DNA from: Nonlabens sp. Hel1_33_55
GTDB taxonomy: Bacteria; Bacteroidota; Bacteroidia; Flavobacteriales; Flavobacteriaceae
Assembly (NCBI RefSeq): GCF_900101765.1
Contig: NZ_LT627735.1
Coordinates: 2,449,501-2,513,500, forward strand
Direction: 5' to 3'
Length of the DNA: 64,000 nt
The notes under the pieces were generated by a model. It had not been told where the DNA came from and made no database searches. It saw only the letters and a list, made by a program, of their open reading frames with translations. Both the position numbers and the translations under genes were made by a program. This document shows, in pieces, positions 9,125-17,070 of the stretch (position 1 is the stretch's first letter; the number at the start of each line of letters is the position of its first letter).

Positions 9125-10582
9125 ATGGAAAGATATAAGATTTACATTCTTTTGTTTCTCGCTGCTATAGGGTTTAATGCCTGTAGCGAGGAATATCTAG
9201 AAATCGAAAGTGAAGATCCCAATTCTGAGAATTTTTTCAATTCTCAAGCAGATTATGAAAACGCACTAGTTGCTGCCTATGATTTGTTACAATCCACGTA
9301 TTTGAATGTAATGTTAGGCGATATTGCTTCTGACAATACTCTTGCAGGTGGAGAAAGTGCAACAGATGTTATAGGGATACAGCAAATTGACGATATGATT
9401 CACACACCAGTGAATGATCAATTATCCGATATTTGGAGATGGATGTTTGCAGGTGTTAATAGAGCTAATTATATCCTAGAATTTCAGGATAAGACAGATT
9501 TCCCTGACAAACCAAGAGTTTTAGGAGAAGCACGTTTCTTGAGAGCCTATTATTACTTTGAATTAGTAAAGTTTTTTGGAGATGTTCCATTGGTTGTAGA
9601 TCAACGATTTTTATTTGGGGATCAATTTGATGTTGATCGAACTCCTAAAGAAGAAGTTTACGCTCAGATTGAATTAGATCTTTTGTATGCTATTGAAAAT
9701 CTTCAGTATACAACACCTGATGTAGGACGTGCTACAAGAGGAAGTGCACAAGCTCTTCTTGGTAAAGTGTATCTTTTTCAAGAAAAGTTTGGTGACGCAG
9801 CTAATGTTCTAGATGATCTCATTGCTTCCAATCAATATTCACTAGTAGATGATTATTCTACCATCTTTGAAAATGACAATGAAAACAACTCAGAATCAGT
9901 CTTTGAGATTCAATACTCTGACTTAGAAGGTGCCGGTTTTGGTTGCTTGCAATGTAGTGAAGGTAATGTCGCAGTTGGATTCAATGGAATCAGAAATTAT
10001 GACGGGCCCGTATATGATTCAGGGTTTAGTTTCAATGTTCCTACTCAGGAAGTAGTGGACTTATTCCCACCCAATGATGTAAGAAAAGATGTGGCAATTC
10101 TGGATATTGATGAGTTTGCCGCTGCAAATAATGCAACCTTTAGAGTTGGTTTTGAGCACACTGGTTATTACAATAGAAAATATATTGCTCGTCAAGGTGA
10201 CTTAAATACGGGTGATGCCAATTTGACTAACCCTAATAATTATAGAGCCATACGTCTCGCAGACGTGTATCTTATGGCTGCAGAAGCGTATAACAGTGGT
10301 AATCTAGGAGATGGTCCTGCACGCGATTACCTAAACATTGTTCGTAGAAGAGCCAATTTAGGCGATCTAGATCTTTCTGGAAGTGCGTTGCGCGATGCCA
10401 TATTTCAAGATCGCAGACTGGAATTAGTAGGTGAAGGCCACCATTTCTTTGATTTAGTAAGAACTGGACGCGCCGCTGCAGAAATAGATGGATTTACACC
10501 AAACAAAAACGAAGTATTTCCTATTCCGCTTCAAGAAATATTACTCGCAGGAAATCGCTGGGAGCAAAATCCTAATTACTAA
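9125..10582 (+). CDS. susD: SusD/RagB-family surface glycan-binding lipoprotein
   Basis: A 485-residue SusD-family lipoprotein that forms the lid on the SusC barrel and captures glycans. The lipobox ends at Cys20 (AIGFNAC). The N-terminal SusD-like region (NFFNSQADYENALVAAYD), the TPR-like helical core (LGEARFLRAYYYFELVKFFG) and the C-terminal RagB/SusD segment (DRRLELVGEGHHFFDLVRTG) are all present. Length is normal for the family. It starts 11 nt after susC and is certainly co-transcribed. Confidence 0.95.
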   Translation: MERYKIYILLFLAAIGFNACSEEYLEIESEDPNSENFFNSQADYENALVAAYDLLQSTYLNVMLGDIASDNTLAGGESATDVIGIQQIDDMIHTPVNDQLSDIWRWMFAGVNRANYILEFQDKTDFPDKPRVLGEARFLRAYYYFELVKFFGDVPLVVDQRFLFGDQFDVDRTPKEEVYAQIELDLLYAIENLQYTTPDVGRATRGSAQALLGKVYLFQEKFGDAANVLDDLIASNQYSLVDDYSTIFENDNENNSESVFEIQYSDLEGAGFGCLQCSEGNVAVGFNGIRNYDGPVYDSGFSFNVPTQEVVDLFPPNDVRKDVAILDIDEFAAANNATFRVGFEHTGYYNRKYIARQGDLNTGDANLTNPNNYRAIRLADVYLMAAEAYNSGNLGDGPARDYLNIVRRRANLGDLDLSGSALRDAIFQDRRLELVGEGHHFFDLVRTGRAAAEIDGFTPNKNEVFPIPLQEILLAGNRWEQNPNY

Positions 10583-10593
10583 AAAATACTGAA

Positions 10594-12162
10594 ATGAAAA
10601 ATATAAAAATTTTCTTGCTTGCTTTTATTGCCGGAAGTACTATGCTTTTTCAAAGCTGTGAAAGTGATGATGTAAAGGATTTAACGGCTGCAATTGAAGC
10701 TCCATCTGAAGTAGATGTTATATTCAGTATCACGCAAGATAATACTGGCTTAGTAACCCTATCACCATCTGGAAAGAGTGTTTCTTCCTTTGAAGTTTTC
10801 TTTGAAGATGGAACTGGAGAATCTGCAGTATTAGCCTTAGGTGAAAATGCAGAACGTAACTATCCAGAAGGATCATTTCCTGTAAGGGTAGTGGCTACTA
10901 ATCTTAGCGGTCAAACCACTGAGGTTGTGAAAAATCTCACAGTTTCCTTTAGAGCTCCAGAAAATCTGAATGTCACGGTAACTAGAAGCGCTTCATCAAA
11001 CTTTGGAGTTACGGTAACAGCAACGGCAGATTTTGAAACTGCGTTTGAGGTTACTTTTGGTGAAGATCCCAACATGACGCCAGTAACCTTTATGGAGAAT
11101 GATGTAGTGACCTATGAGTATTCTGAAATTGGTAGTTATACGATTACTGTAAGAGCATTAAGTGGTGGTAACGCGATTACCGAGAGTGCCGAAGAGGTAA
11201 TAATAGAAAATCCAGCAGAACCAGTTATGTTGCCTCTTGATTATGAATCTACTACTATAGATTACAATCTAGGCTCTTTTGAAGCAATTGCATCAATTGT
11301 AGATAATCCAGATATGAGTGCTGGAAATAATAGTACTAAAGTGGTAAGTATTGAAAAAACAGGTAATCAAGTATTTGGTGGTGTTGGCACCCCTTTAACT
11401 GACCCGATTGATTTTTCTGGACCTCAAAACTTTAGAATGAAAACTTGGTCTCCTATGCCTATTGGAACCAAAGTGACCATGAAATTTGAAAACGCTGATC
11501 GTAGTTACGAATCACCTGATTTTGATTCTTTTACAACAAAAAGTAGTGATTGGGAAACGTTATTTTTTGACACAACAGGTCTTGATCTCGATCAGGCTAT
11601 AACGCGTGTTGTAGTGTTCTTTGATCTAGGGAATACTACTACTGGCGACGTTAACTACTTTGATGATATCCAATTAGCTGATGGACCACCGGTACTCTTG
11701 CCGCTGACTTTTGAAGATGATAGAAGACAGTACGACATAGGAACGAATAATGGAGGATTTTCAATAGTTGAGAATCCAGTATCTGGACCAGGGAACATGT
11801 CTGGTACAGTGGGGCAATTTGATAGACCAGCTATTGGTGGGAACAATTTTGCTCTTGTAGCGATAGTCGTTGACGAACCACTTTCATTTGATGCCTCCAC
11901 CAGCTACACCTTGAAGGTGTATTCTCCAAGAGCAGGATTGCCAATTTGGCTCAAGTTTGAACAAGTAGGCAACAATAGCCAGTTTCAAGAGGTGACTACT
12001 GTAACAACTACCGTAGCAAATCAATGGGAGACACTTACATTTGAAAATTTCACTGGGAACGCCACAGAGAATCTGCGTAACGTTGTCATCTTTTTTGATC
12101 CTTTAGGAGCGACCGACAATCCTGAAACGATTTATATTGACGATTTGATAAAAACGAATTAA
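10594..12162 (+). CDS. surface glycan-binding lipoprotein with two tandem CBM-like modules (SusE/F position)
   Basis: A 522-residue lipoprotein with lipobox Cys22 (MLFQSC). After two PKD/Ig-like beta domains (about 25-110 and 115-210), the C-terminal half holds two similar beta-sandwich modules. They begin LPLDYESTTIDYNLG and LPLTFEDDRRQYDIG and each end in a DDI/DDL motif (YFDDIQLAD, YIDDLIKTN). The repeat of start motif, a central N-P-x-S/D-G/A-x-x-N segment and the VVVFF/VVIFFD strand shows an internal duplication. The position after SusD fits a surface glycan-binding protein (SGBP/SusE-like) presenting substrate to SusCD. Tandem modules would raise avidity for a polymer. There are no catalytic motifs. 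Confidence 0.75.
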   Translation: MKNIKIFLLAFIAGSTMLFQSCESDDVKDLTAAIEAPSEVDVIFSITQDNTGLVTLSPSGKSVSSFEVFFEDGTGESAVLALGENAERNYPEGSFPVRVVATNLSGQTTEVVKNLTVSFRAPENLNVTVTRSASSNFGVTVTATADFETAFEVTFGEDPNMTPVTFMENDVVTYEYSEIGSYTITVRALSGGNAITESAEEVIIENPAEPVMLPLDYESTTIDYNLGSFEAIASIVDNPDMSAGNNSTKVVSIEKTGNQVFGGVGTPLTDPIDFSGPQNFRMKTWSPMPIGTKVTMKFENADRSYESPDFDSFTTKSSDWETLFFDTTGLDLDQAITRVVVFFDLGNTTTGDVNYFDDIQLADGPPVLLPLTFEDDRRQYDIGTNNGGFSIVENPVSGPGNMSGTVGQFDRPAIGGNNFALVAIVVDEPLSFDASTSYTLKVYSPRAGLPIWLKFEQVGNNSQFQEVTTVTTTVANQWETLTFENFTGNATENLRNVVIFFDPLGATDNPETIYIDDLIKTN

Positions 12163-12172
12163 AATAATTGCT

Positions 12173-13159
12173 ATGAAATACTATTATAAACTTTTGATAT
12201 TGGCTCTAGCAGTGTCGATTCACTCTTGTCAAGATGACGACACAGAGTTTGGTGATATTATCACACCAAGCAATTTGACTATCAATGCTGATTTACAGGG
12301 ACAAAGCGTTGCAGATCCTAATGGAGATGGAACTGGGATTGTCGTTTTTAGCGCGAGCTCAGACAATACCTTGAACTATACGTATGACTTTGGAGATGGC
12401 CGTACCGGTACAACTTTTAATGGGGTAATTGAACACCGTTTTGTTGAGCTTGGCGTGATTAGTTATAATGTGACCGTAACTGCTACAGGAACTGGTGGTG
12501 CTGCAACTACTCAAACTATAGTTATTGACGTCTTGAGTACGTTTGACGATGCAGAGGCAAAACAGTTTTTGACTGGAGGAACAAGTAAAACATGGTACTG
12601 GTCCGTTGCAGAAAATGGTCATTGGGGTGTAGGACCCAGCAGCCCTGATCAAATACCTGGTCAAGCTCCTGAAGCTTATTACACACCAGCTTTTTTCCCG
12701 GTACCGGCCTTCGGTAGGTATTGCAATGATTTAACCGAGTGTTTTTATGAAGACGAGATGGTATTCACAATGGATGGAAATAACGTCAGTTATGAATTGA
12801 AAAACTTTGGCGCCACATATTTTCATAATACCTATTTAAGTGAATTTGGTGGCCCGTCTGCAGATAATCCTAATAATGCAGATGAATGTTTGCCGTTTAC
12901 TGCACCTGCTCCAGGTGTGATCACTTTTGTTCCTACAACAGACACCGTAGTTCCAGCAGATCAATCTAGAAAGACGACTATGTTGCTACCTAATGACAAT
13001 TTTATTAGTTGGTATGTAGGAGCTACTGAATATGAAATTTTGGAAATTACAGAAAATAGAATGGTGTTGCGATGTGTACAGGCAAACGATCCAGCATTGG
13101 CCTGGTATCATACACTTACCACAGATGTGCCAGTCAATCCTAACCCTACTTGTTCATAA
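12173..13159 (+). CDS. PKD-domain lipoprotein of the PUL
   Basis: A 328-residue lipoprotein with lipobox Cys19 (VSIHSC) and one PKD domain (about 45-115; YDFGDG and the closing TIVIDV strand). The remaining ~200 residues contain LTGGTSKTWYW, an aromatic-rich segment seen in PKD lipoproteins of flavobacterial glycan loci, and several Cys residues. The role is probably glycan binding at the cell surface. It is the last gene before a strong terminator, so the operon ends without any recognisable glycoside hydrolase. An undetected catalytic function in the C-terminal domain cannot be excluded. Confidence 0.7.
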   Translation: MKYYYKLLILALAVSIHSCQDDDTEFGDIITPSNLTINADLQGQSVADPNGDGTGIVVFSASSDNTLNYTYDFGDGRTGTTFNGVIEHRFVELGVISYNVTVTATGTGGAATTQTIVIDVLSTFDDAEAKQFLTGGTSKTWYWSVAENGHWGVGPSSPDQIPGQAPEAYYTPAFFPVPAFGRYCNDLTECFYEDEMVFTMDGNNVSYELKNFGATYFHNTYLSEFGGPSADNPNNADECLPFTAPAPGVITFVPTTDTVVPADQSRKTTMLLPNDNFISWYVGATEYEILEITENRMVLRCVQANDPALAWYHTLTTDVPVNPNPTCS

Positions 13160-13179
13160 GCTATTATTAATGTTGTTTA

Positions 13180-13210
13180 AAAAGCCGCTACTCATACTAG
13201 CGGCTTTTTT
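13180..13210 (+). terminator. intrinsic terminator of the susCD operon
   Basis: Stem agccgcta (13183-13190) pairs with tagcggct (13198-13205) around a 7-nt loop, followed by a run of T and preceded by a run of A. It lies about 20 nt after the PKD lipoprotein stop codon. Confidence 0.85.
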
Positions 13211-13215
13211 ATTTA

Positions 13216-13231
13216 CGCTTTCGCGAAAGCG
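13216..13231. repeat. dispersed 16-bp palindrome, perfect, intergenic
   Basis: Exact CGCTTTCGCGAAAGCG, 6 nt after the T run of the preceding terminator, between the Sus operon and sdhC. Confidence 0.95.
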
Positions 13232-13382
13232 AACTAATACAAATAAGAATCACAAGATTCAATCAGTAATTAATACTACACAATTACGACCAAATTAGCC
13301 GAAGAAATATCAGTGCAATCGATTAGATTATTAAGATCGAGTCCAAATAATACTGATATTTATCATATTGCAAATAGCAGAA

Positions 13383-13413
13383 TTGAAAATGGCGGCTTTC
13401 ACAGCTATCTTTG
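13383..13413 (+). promoter_or_regulatory. predicted promoter of sdhCAB
   Basis: TTG at 13383-13385 and TATCTTTG at 13406-13413 are separated by 20 nt. This matches the Bacteroidota sigma-A consensus (-33 TTG, -7 TAnnTTTG). The ATG at 13435 is 21 nt further on. The -7 element overlaps the upstream in-frame TTG, arguing against a start at 13411. Confidence 0.75.
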
Positions 13414-13434
13414 CGACAATTTAAAAATCGATAC

Positions 13435-14106
13435 ATGAGCGCATTAGTTAAATCTTCTCTTGCACGTAAATGGGTAATGGCACTTTCAGGATTATTTCTG
13501 GTAGTTTTTCTTACTCAACACTTTACCATAAATATTACATCGGTCATCGCTCCTGATACCTTTAATGAGTGGTCTCATTTTATGGGATACAATCCGTTGG
13601 TTCAGTTTGTTTTACAACCTATTTTGATCGCTGGTGTGGTGGTCCACTTTGTAATGGGAATCATTCTAGAGATTAGAAACAGTAAGGCAAGACCTGTTAA
13701 ATACAAAAAATTTGATGGTAATGCCAACTCTTCATGGGTATCTAGAAACATGATTTTGACTGGTGCTGTGGTACTTGCGTTCTTAGGATTGCACTTTTAC
13801 GATTTCTGGATTCACGAAATTAATTATAAATACATAGCAGTAGGCGTTGAGGATTCAACTAGATACCTGCCAGAACTTAAAGAAAAGTTTGTTGATCCTG
13901 TTAGAACATGGATTTACGTAGGTTCATTTATTTTATTGGCTTTACACTTATGGCACGGCTTCAACAGCTCGTTCCAGTCTATGGGTGTGAAAAGCGTTAA
14001 GACAGGTGATGGGCTGAGAAAGTTCACTTACGCATGGGCAGTGGTAATTCCGGCTGGATTTATCTTCATCGCTCTTTATCACCACTTTAATCATTTAGCA
14101 GCATAA
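13435..14106 (+). CDS. sdhC: succinate dehydrogenase cytochrome b subunit
   Basis: A 223-residue membrane anchor of type B succinate:quinone oxidoreductase, the single-polypeptide di-haem cytochrome b form. Five hydrophobic segments are visible, with conserved His in TQHFTIN, VVHFVMG, LGLHFYDF and LALHLWHGF, positions consistent with haem ligation. It passes electrons from SdhB to menaquinone. The start is set at ATG 13435 (MSALVKSS) because an in-frame upstream TTG at 13411 lies inside the predicted -7 promoter element. Only 2 nt separate it from sdhA. Confidence 0.95.
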   Translation: MSALVKSSLARKWVMALSGLFLVVFLTQHFTINITSVIAPDTFNEWSHFMGYNPLVQFVLQPILIAGVVVHFVMGIILEIRNSKARPVKYKKFDGNANSSWVSRNMILTGAVVLAFLGLHFYDFWIHEINYKYIAVGVEDSTRYLPELKEKFVDPVRTWIYVGSFILLALHLWHGFNSSFQSMGVKSVKTGDGLRKFTYAWAVVIPAGFIFIALYHHFNHLAA

Positions 14107-14108
14107 TT

Positions 14109-16112
14109 ATGGCAGTTTTCAATTCAAATGTACCTGAAGGACCATTAGAAGAAAAATGGGTCAATCATAAGAATAATATCAACCTGGTCAACCCAGCAAA
14201 CAAACGTAACATTGACGTTATAGTTGTGGGAACTGGACTTGCAGGGAGTTCTGCTGCTGCAACTCTAGGAGAGCTAGGTTACAATGTCAAAACATTTTGC
14301 TACAATGATTCACCACGTCGTGCGCACTCGATTGCTGCACAAGGTGGTATCAATGCTGCAAAAAACTATCAAGGTGATGGTGACTCCAACTACCGCCTAT
14401 TCTATGACACGATCAAAGGTGGTGACTACAGATCTAGAGAAGCTAACACATACCGCCTAGCGGAGGTTTCTGGAAATATCATTGACCAGTGTGTGGCGCA
14501 AGGAGTTCCATTTGCACGCGAGTATGGTGGTCTATTAGATAACCGCTCGTTTGGTGGAGTTCTAGTATCCAGAACATTTTATGCTGCTGGACAGACTGGA
14601 CAACAATTATTATTGGGTGCCTATTCTTCTTTAAATAGACAAATCAACCGTGGTAAAGTGCAACCATTTAACCGTCACGAGATGTTAGATCTTGTGGTTG
14701 TGGATGGAAAAGCTCGTGGTATCATTGCTCGTAACCTTGTTACAGGAGAAATTGAACGTCACGGTGCACATGCCGTAGTGATCGCATCAGGTGGATATGG
14801 AAATGTATTCTTCCTTTCCACAAACGCGATGGGAAGTAATGTAATGGCAGCGTGGAGAACTCACCGTCGTGGTGCATACTTCGCAAATCCATGTTATACT
14901 CAGATTCACCCAACCTGTATCCCAGTAAGTGGTGAGCACCAGTCTAAACTGACGTTAATGTCAGAATCTTTACGTAATGATGGACGTATCTGGGTTCCTA
15001 AGAAGAAAGAAGATGCCGAGGCAATCCGCGAAGGAAAACTTAAGGGTGTCAATATTCCAGAAGAAGATAGAGATTACTACCTAGAGCGTCGTTATCCAGC
15101 CTTTGGTAACCTAGTGCCACGTGATGTGGCATCCAGAGCTGCCAAGGAGCGTTGTGATGCGGGATTTGGTGTTAATAAAACCGGTCAAGCTGTTTACCTA
15201 GACTTTGAAGCAGCCTTCAAACGCTACGGTAAAGTGGAAGCTTTAACACATGGTCACAAGAATCCAACTGAGGAAGAAATGATCAAGTTAGGTAAAGAAG
15301 TCATCAAGAAGAAGTATGGTAACCTATTTGATATGTATCAGAATATTTCTGACGACAATCCTTATGAGGTTCCTATGAAGATTTTCCCAGCAGTTCACTA
15401 CACTATGGGTGGACTTTGGGTGGACTACAATCTCCAAACTTCAATCCCTGGTTGTTTTGCAGCTGGTGAAGCTAACTTCTCTGACCACGGTGCCAACCGT
15501 TTAGGAGCAAGTGCGTTGATGCAAGGTCTTGCAGATGGATATTTTGTGTTGCCTTACACCATAGGTGATTATCTAGCTGATGAGATTCGTACGGGAGAGA
15601 TTTCAACAGATACTCCAGAATTTGATCAAGCCGAAAAGGAAACTAGAGGTCGCATCGAGAAATTGTTAAATGCATCAGGTAAGCATTCCGTAGATTATTA
15701 TCACAAGAAACTAGGTCTTATCATGTGGAACAAATGTGGGATGTCTCGTAACGCGACAGATCTACAAGCAGCCATGGATGAAATTAGTGAGCTTAGAGCA
15801 GACTTCTGGGCAAACGTGAGAGTGACTGGTAGTGCAGATACTAAAAACCAAGAGCTAGAGAAGGCAGGCCGCGTGGCAGACTTTCTGGAATTAGGTGAGT
15901 TGTTTGCAAAGGATGCGTTGGATCGTAATGAGAGCTGTGGTGGACACTTCCGTGAAGAGTATCAGACGCCAGAAGGTGAAGCCTTACGGGATGATGAGAA
16001 CTATGCCTACGTTGCCGCATGGGGTTACAATGAGAATCCGCGTCATTCTGAATTGCACAAAGAAGAACTTGTGTTTGAAAACGTAGAACTTAAGACTCGT
16101 TCTTATAAATAA
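14109..16112 (+). CDS. sdhA: succinate dehydrogenase flavoprotein subunit
   Basis: A 667-residue FAD subunit that oxidises succinate to fumarate in the TCA cycle. The Rossmann motif VVGTGLAGSSAAATLGE is near residue 40, the flavin-attachment region HSIAAQGGINA near 70-80, and the catalytic region includes HPTCIPVSG and the Arg of DRDYYLERRYP. The sequence HYTMGGLWVDYNLQTSIPG and the C-terminal RNESCGGHFREEY are typical of the family. The length fits type B enzymes. It is central metabolism and lies between sdhC and sdhB; a copy of the dispersed palindrome sits directly after the stop. Confidence 0.97.
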   Translation: MAVFNSNVPEGPLEEKWVNHKNNINLVNPANKRNIDVIVVGTGLAGSSAAATLGELGYNVKTFCYNDSPRRAHSIAAQGGINAAKNYQGDGDSNYRLFYDTIKGGDYRSREANTYRLAEVSGNIIDQCVAQGVPFAREYGGLLDNRSFGGVLVSRTFYAAGQTGQQLLLGAYSSLNRQINRGKVQPFNRHEMLDLVVVDGKARGIIARNLVTGEIERHGAHAVVIASGGYGNVFFLSTNAMGSNVMAAWRTHRRGAYFANPCYTQIHPTCIPVSGEHQSKLTLMSESLRNDGRIWVPKKKEDAEAIREGKLKGVNIPEEDRDYYLERRYPAFGNLVPRDVASRAAKERCDAGFGVNKTGQAVYLDFEAAFKRYGKVEALTHGHKNPTEEEMIKLGKEVIKKKYGNLFDMYQNISDDNPYEVPMKIFPAVHYTMGGLWVDYNLQTSIPGCFAAGEANFSDHGANRLGASALMQGLADGYFVLPYTIGDYLADEIRTGEISTDTPEFDQAEKETRGRIEKLLNASGKHSVDYYHKKLGLIMWNKCGMSRNATDLQAAMDEISELRADFWANVRVTGSADTKNQELEKAGRVADFLELGELFAKDALDRNESCGGHFREEYQTPEGEALRDDENYAYVAAWGYNENPRHSELHKEELVFENVELKTRSYK

Positions 16113-16126
16113 GATTTTAATGAGTT

Positions 16127-16142
16127 CGCTTTCGCGAAAGCG
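16127..16142. repeat. dispersed 16-bp palindrome, perfect, intergenic (sdhA-sdhB)
   Basis: Exact copy inside an operon, 14 nt after the sdhA stop, flanked by tgagtt and gactac. It could form a hairpin in the sdh mRNA. Confidence 0.95.
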
Positions 16143-16206
16143 GACTACTCTAAATAATACTGTGGTTTCAACAGCAGTTGCACACCACGACTAACAGACA
16201 GCAGAT

Positions 16207-16953
16207 ATGAAATTAAACTTAAAAATCTGGAGACAAGAAGGGCCTAAAGCCAAAGGTAAACTGGTGGATTACCCGCTAGATGGCGTCGATGGCGACATGT
16301 CCTTTCTTGAAATGATGGATATCCTCAACGAGGAATTGATCAATAAAGGTGATATTCCTGTGGAATTTGACCATGATTGTCGTGAGGGAATTTGTGGTTC
16401 TTGTAACATGATGATCAACGGCGAGCCACACGGGCCGCAAAAGTTGACCACGACCTGTCAACTACACATGCGCAAGTTTAAAGATGGTGACACAATTACT
16501 ATTGAGCCATGGAGAGCAAAGGCATTCCCTATTGTAAAGGACTTGATCGTTGACCGTTCTTCTTTTGATAGAATCCAACAAGCTGGTGGTTATATTTCTG
16601 TAAACACATCTGGAAATACTCAGGATGCAAACGCAACTCCTATTGAGAAAAGCAAAGCAGACGAGGCATTCTGGTCAGCAACCTGTATAGGTTGTGGGGC
16701 CTGTGTAGCAGCCTGTAAAAATGCAAGTGCGATGCTATTTACCAGTGCTAAGATCTCACAGTTTGCATTATTGCCTCAAGGTGAGCTAGAAGCAACAGAG
16801 CGCGTAGAAGCAATGGTGCGCCAGATGGACGAAGAAGGTTTTGGAAACTGTTCCAATACTGGTGCCTGTATGGTAGAATGTCCTAAAGGAATCAAGCTAG
16901 AAAACATCGCAAGAATGAATCGTGAATACCTTAAGGCTGAAGTTCTAGGTTAA
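16207..16953 (+). CDS. sdhB: succinate dehydrogenase iron-sulfur subunit
   Basis: A 248-residue Fe-S subunit that carries electrons from the flavin to cytochrome b. The [2Fe-2S] ligands lie in CREGICGSC with a later Cys (TTTCQLH), the [4Fe-4S] motif is CIGCGACVAAC, and the [3Fe-4S] region is CSNTGACMVECPKGI. Length is normal. The 94-nt gap from sdhA contains a perfect palindrome copy, and a strong terminator follows the stop codon, closing the sdhCAB operon. Confidence 0.97.
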   Translation: MKLNLKIWRQEGPKAKGKLVDYPLDGVDGDMSFLEMMDILNEELINKGDIPVEFDHDCREGICGSCNMMINGEPHGPQKLTTTCQLHMRKFKDGDTITIEPWRAKAFPIVKDLIVDRSSFDRIQQAGGYISVNTSGNTQDANATPIEKSKADEAFWSATCIGCGACVAACKNASAMLFTSAKISQFALLPQGELEATERVEAMVRQMDEEGFGNCSNTGACMVECPKGIKLENIARMNREYLKAEVLG

Positions 16954-16972
16954 ACCATCATTCAAATCATTT

Positions 16973-17005
16973 AAAAAACCCGATTCATAAAGAATCGGGT
17001 TTTTT
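16973..17005 (+). terminator. intrinsic terminator of sdhCAB
   Basis: cccgattc (16979-16986) pairs with gaatcggg (16992-16999) around a 5-nt loop, with A-rich sequence before and six T after. It lies 20 nt after the sdhB stop. Confidence 0.9.
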
Positions 17006-17070
17006 GATTTTAGGATTTTTCTGCTCTTTAATTATTCATTGTACATTTCTCCTCTTTTAAATAACAATTG

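Noticed and set aside
13032..13298. 88-residue plus-strand reading frame overlapping the PKD lipoprotein 3' end and the terminator
   Set aside because: It runs through a strong terminator and the palindrome and has no protein-like features; a shadow of the real gene.
13411..13434. TTG start for sdhC
   Set aside because: It overlaps the predicted -7 element; ATG 13435 begins a normal SdhC.
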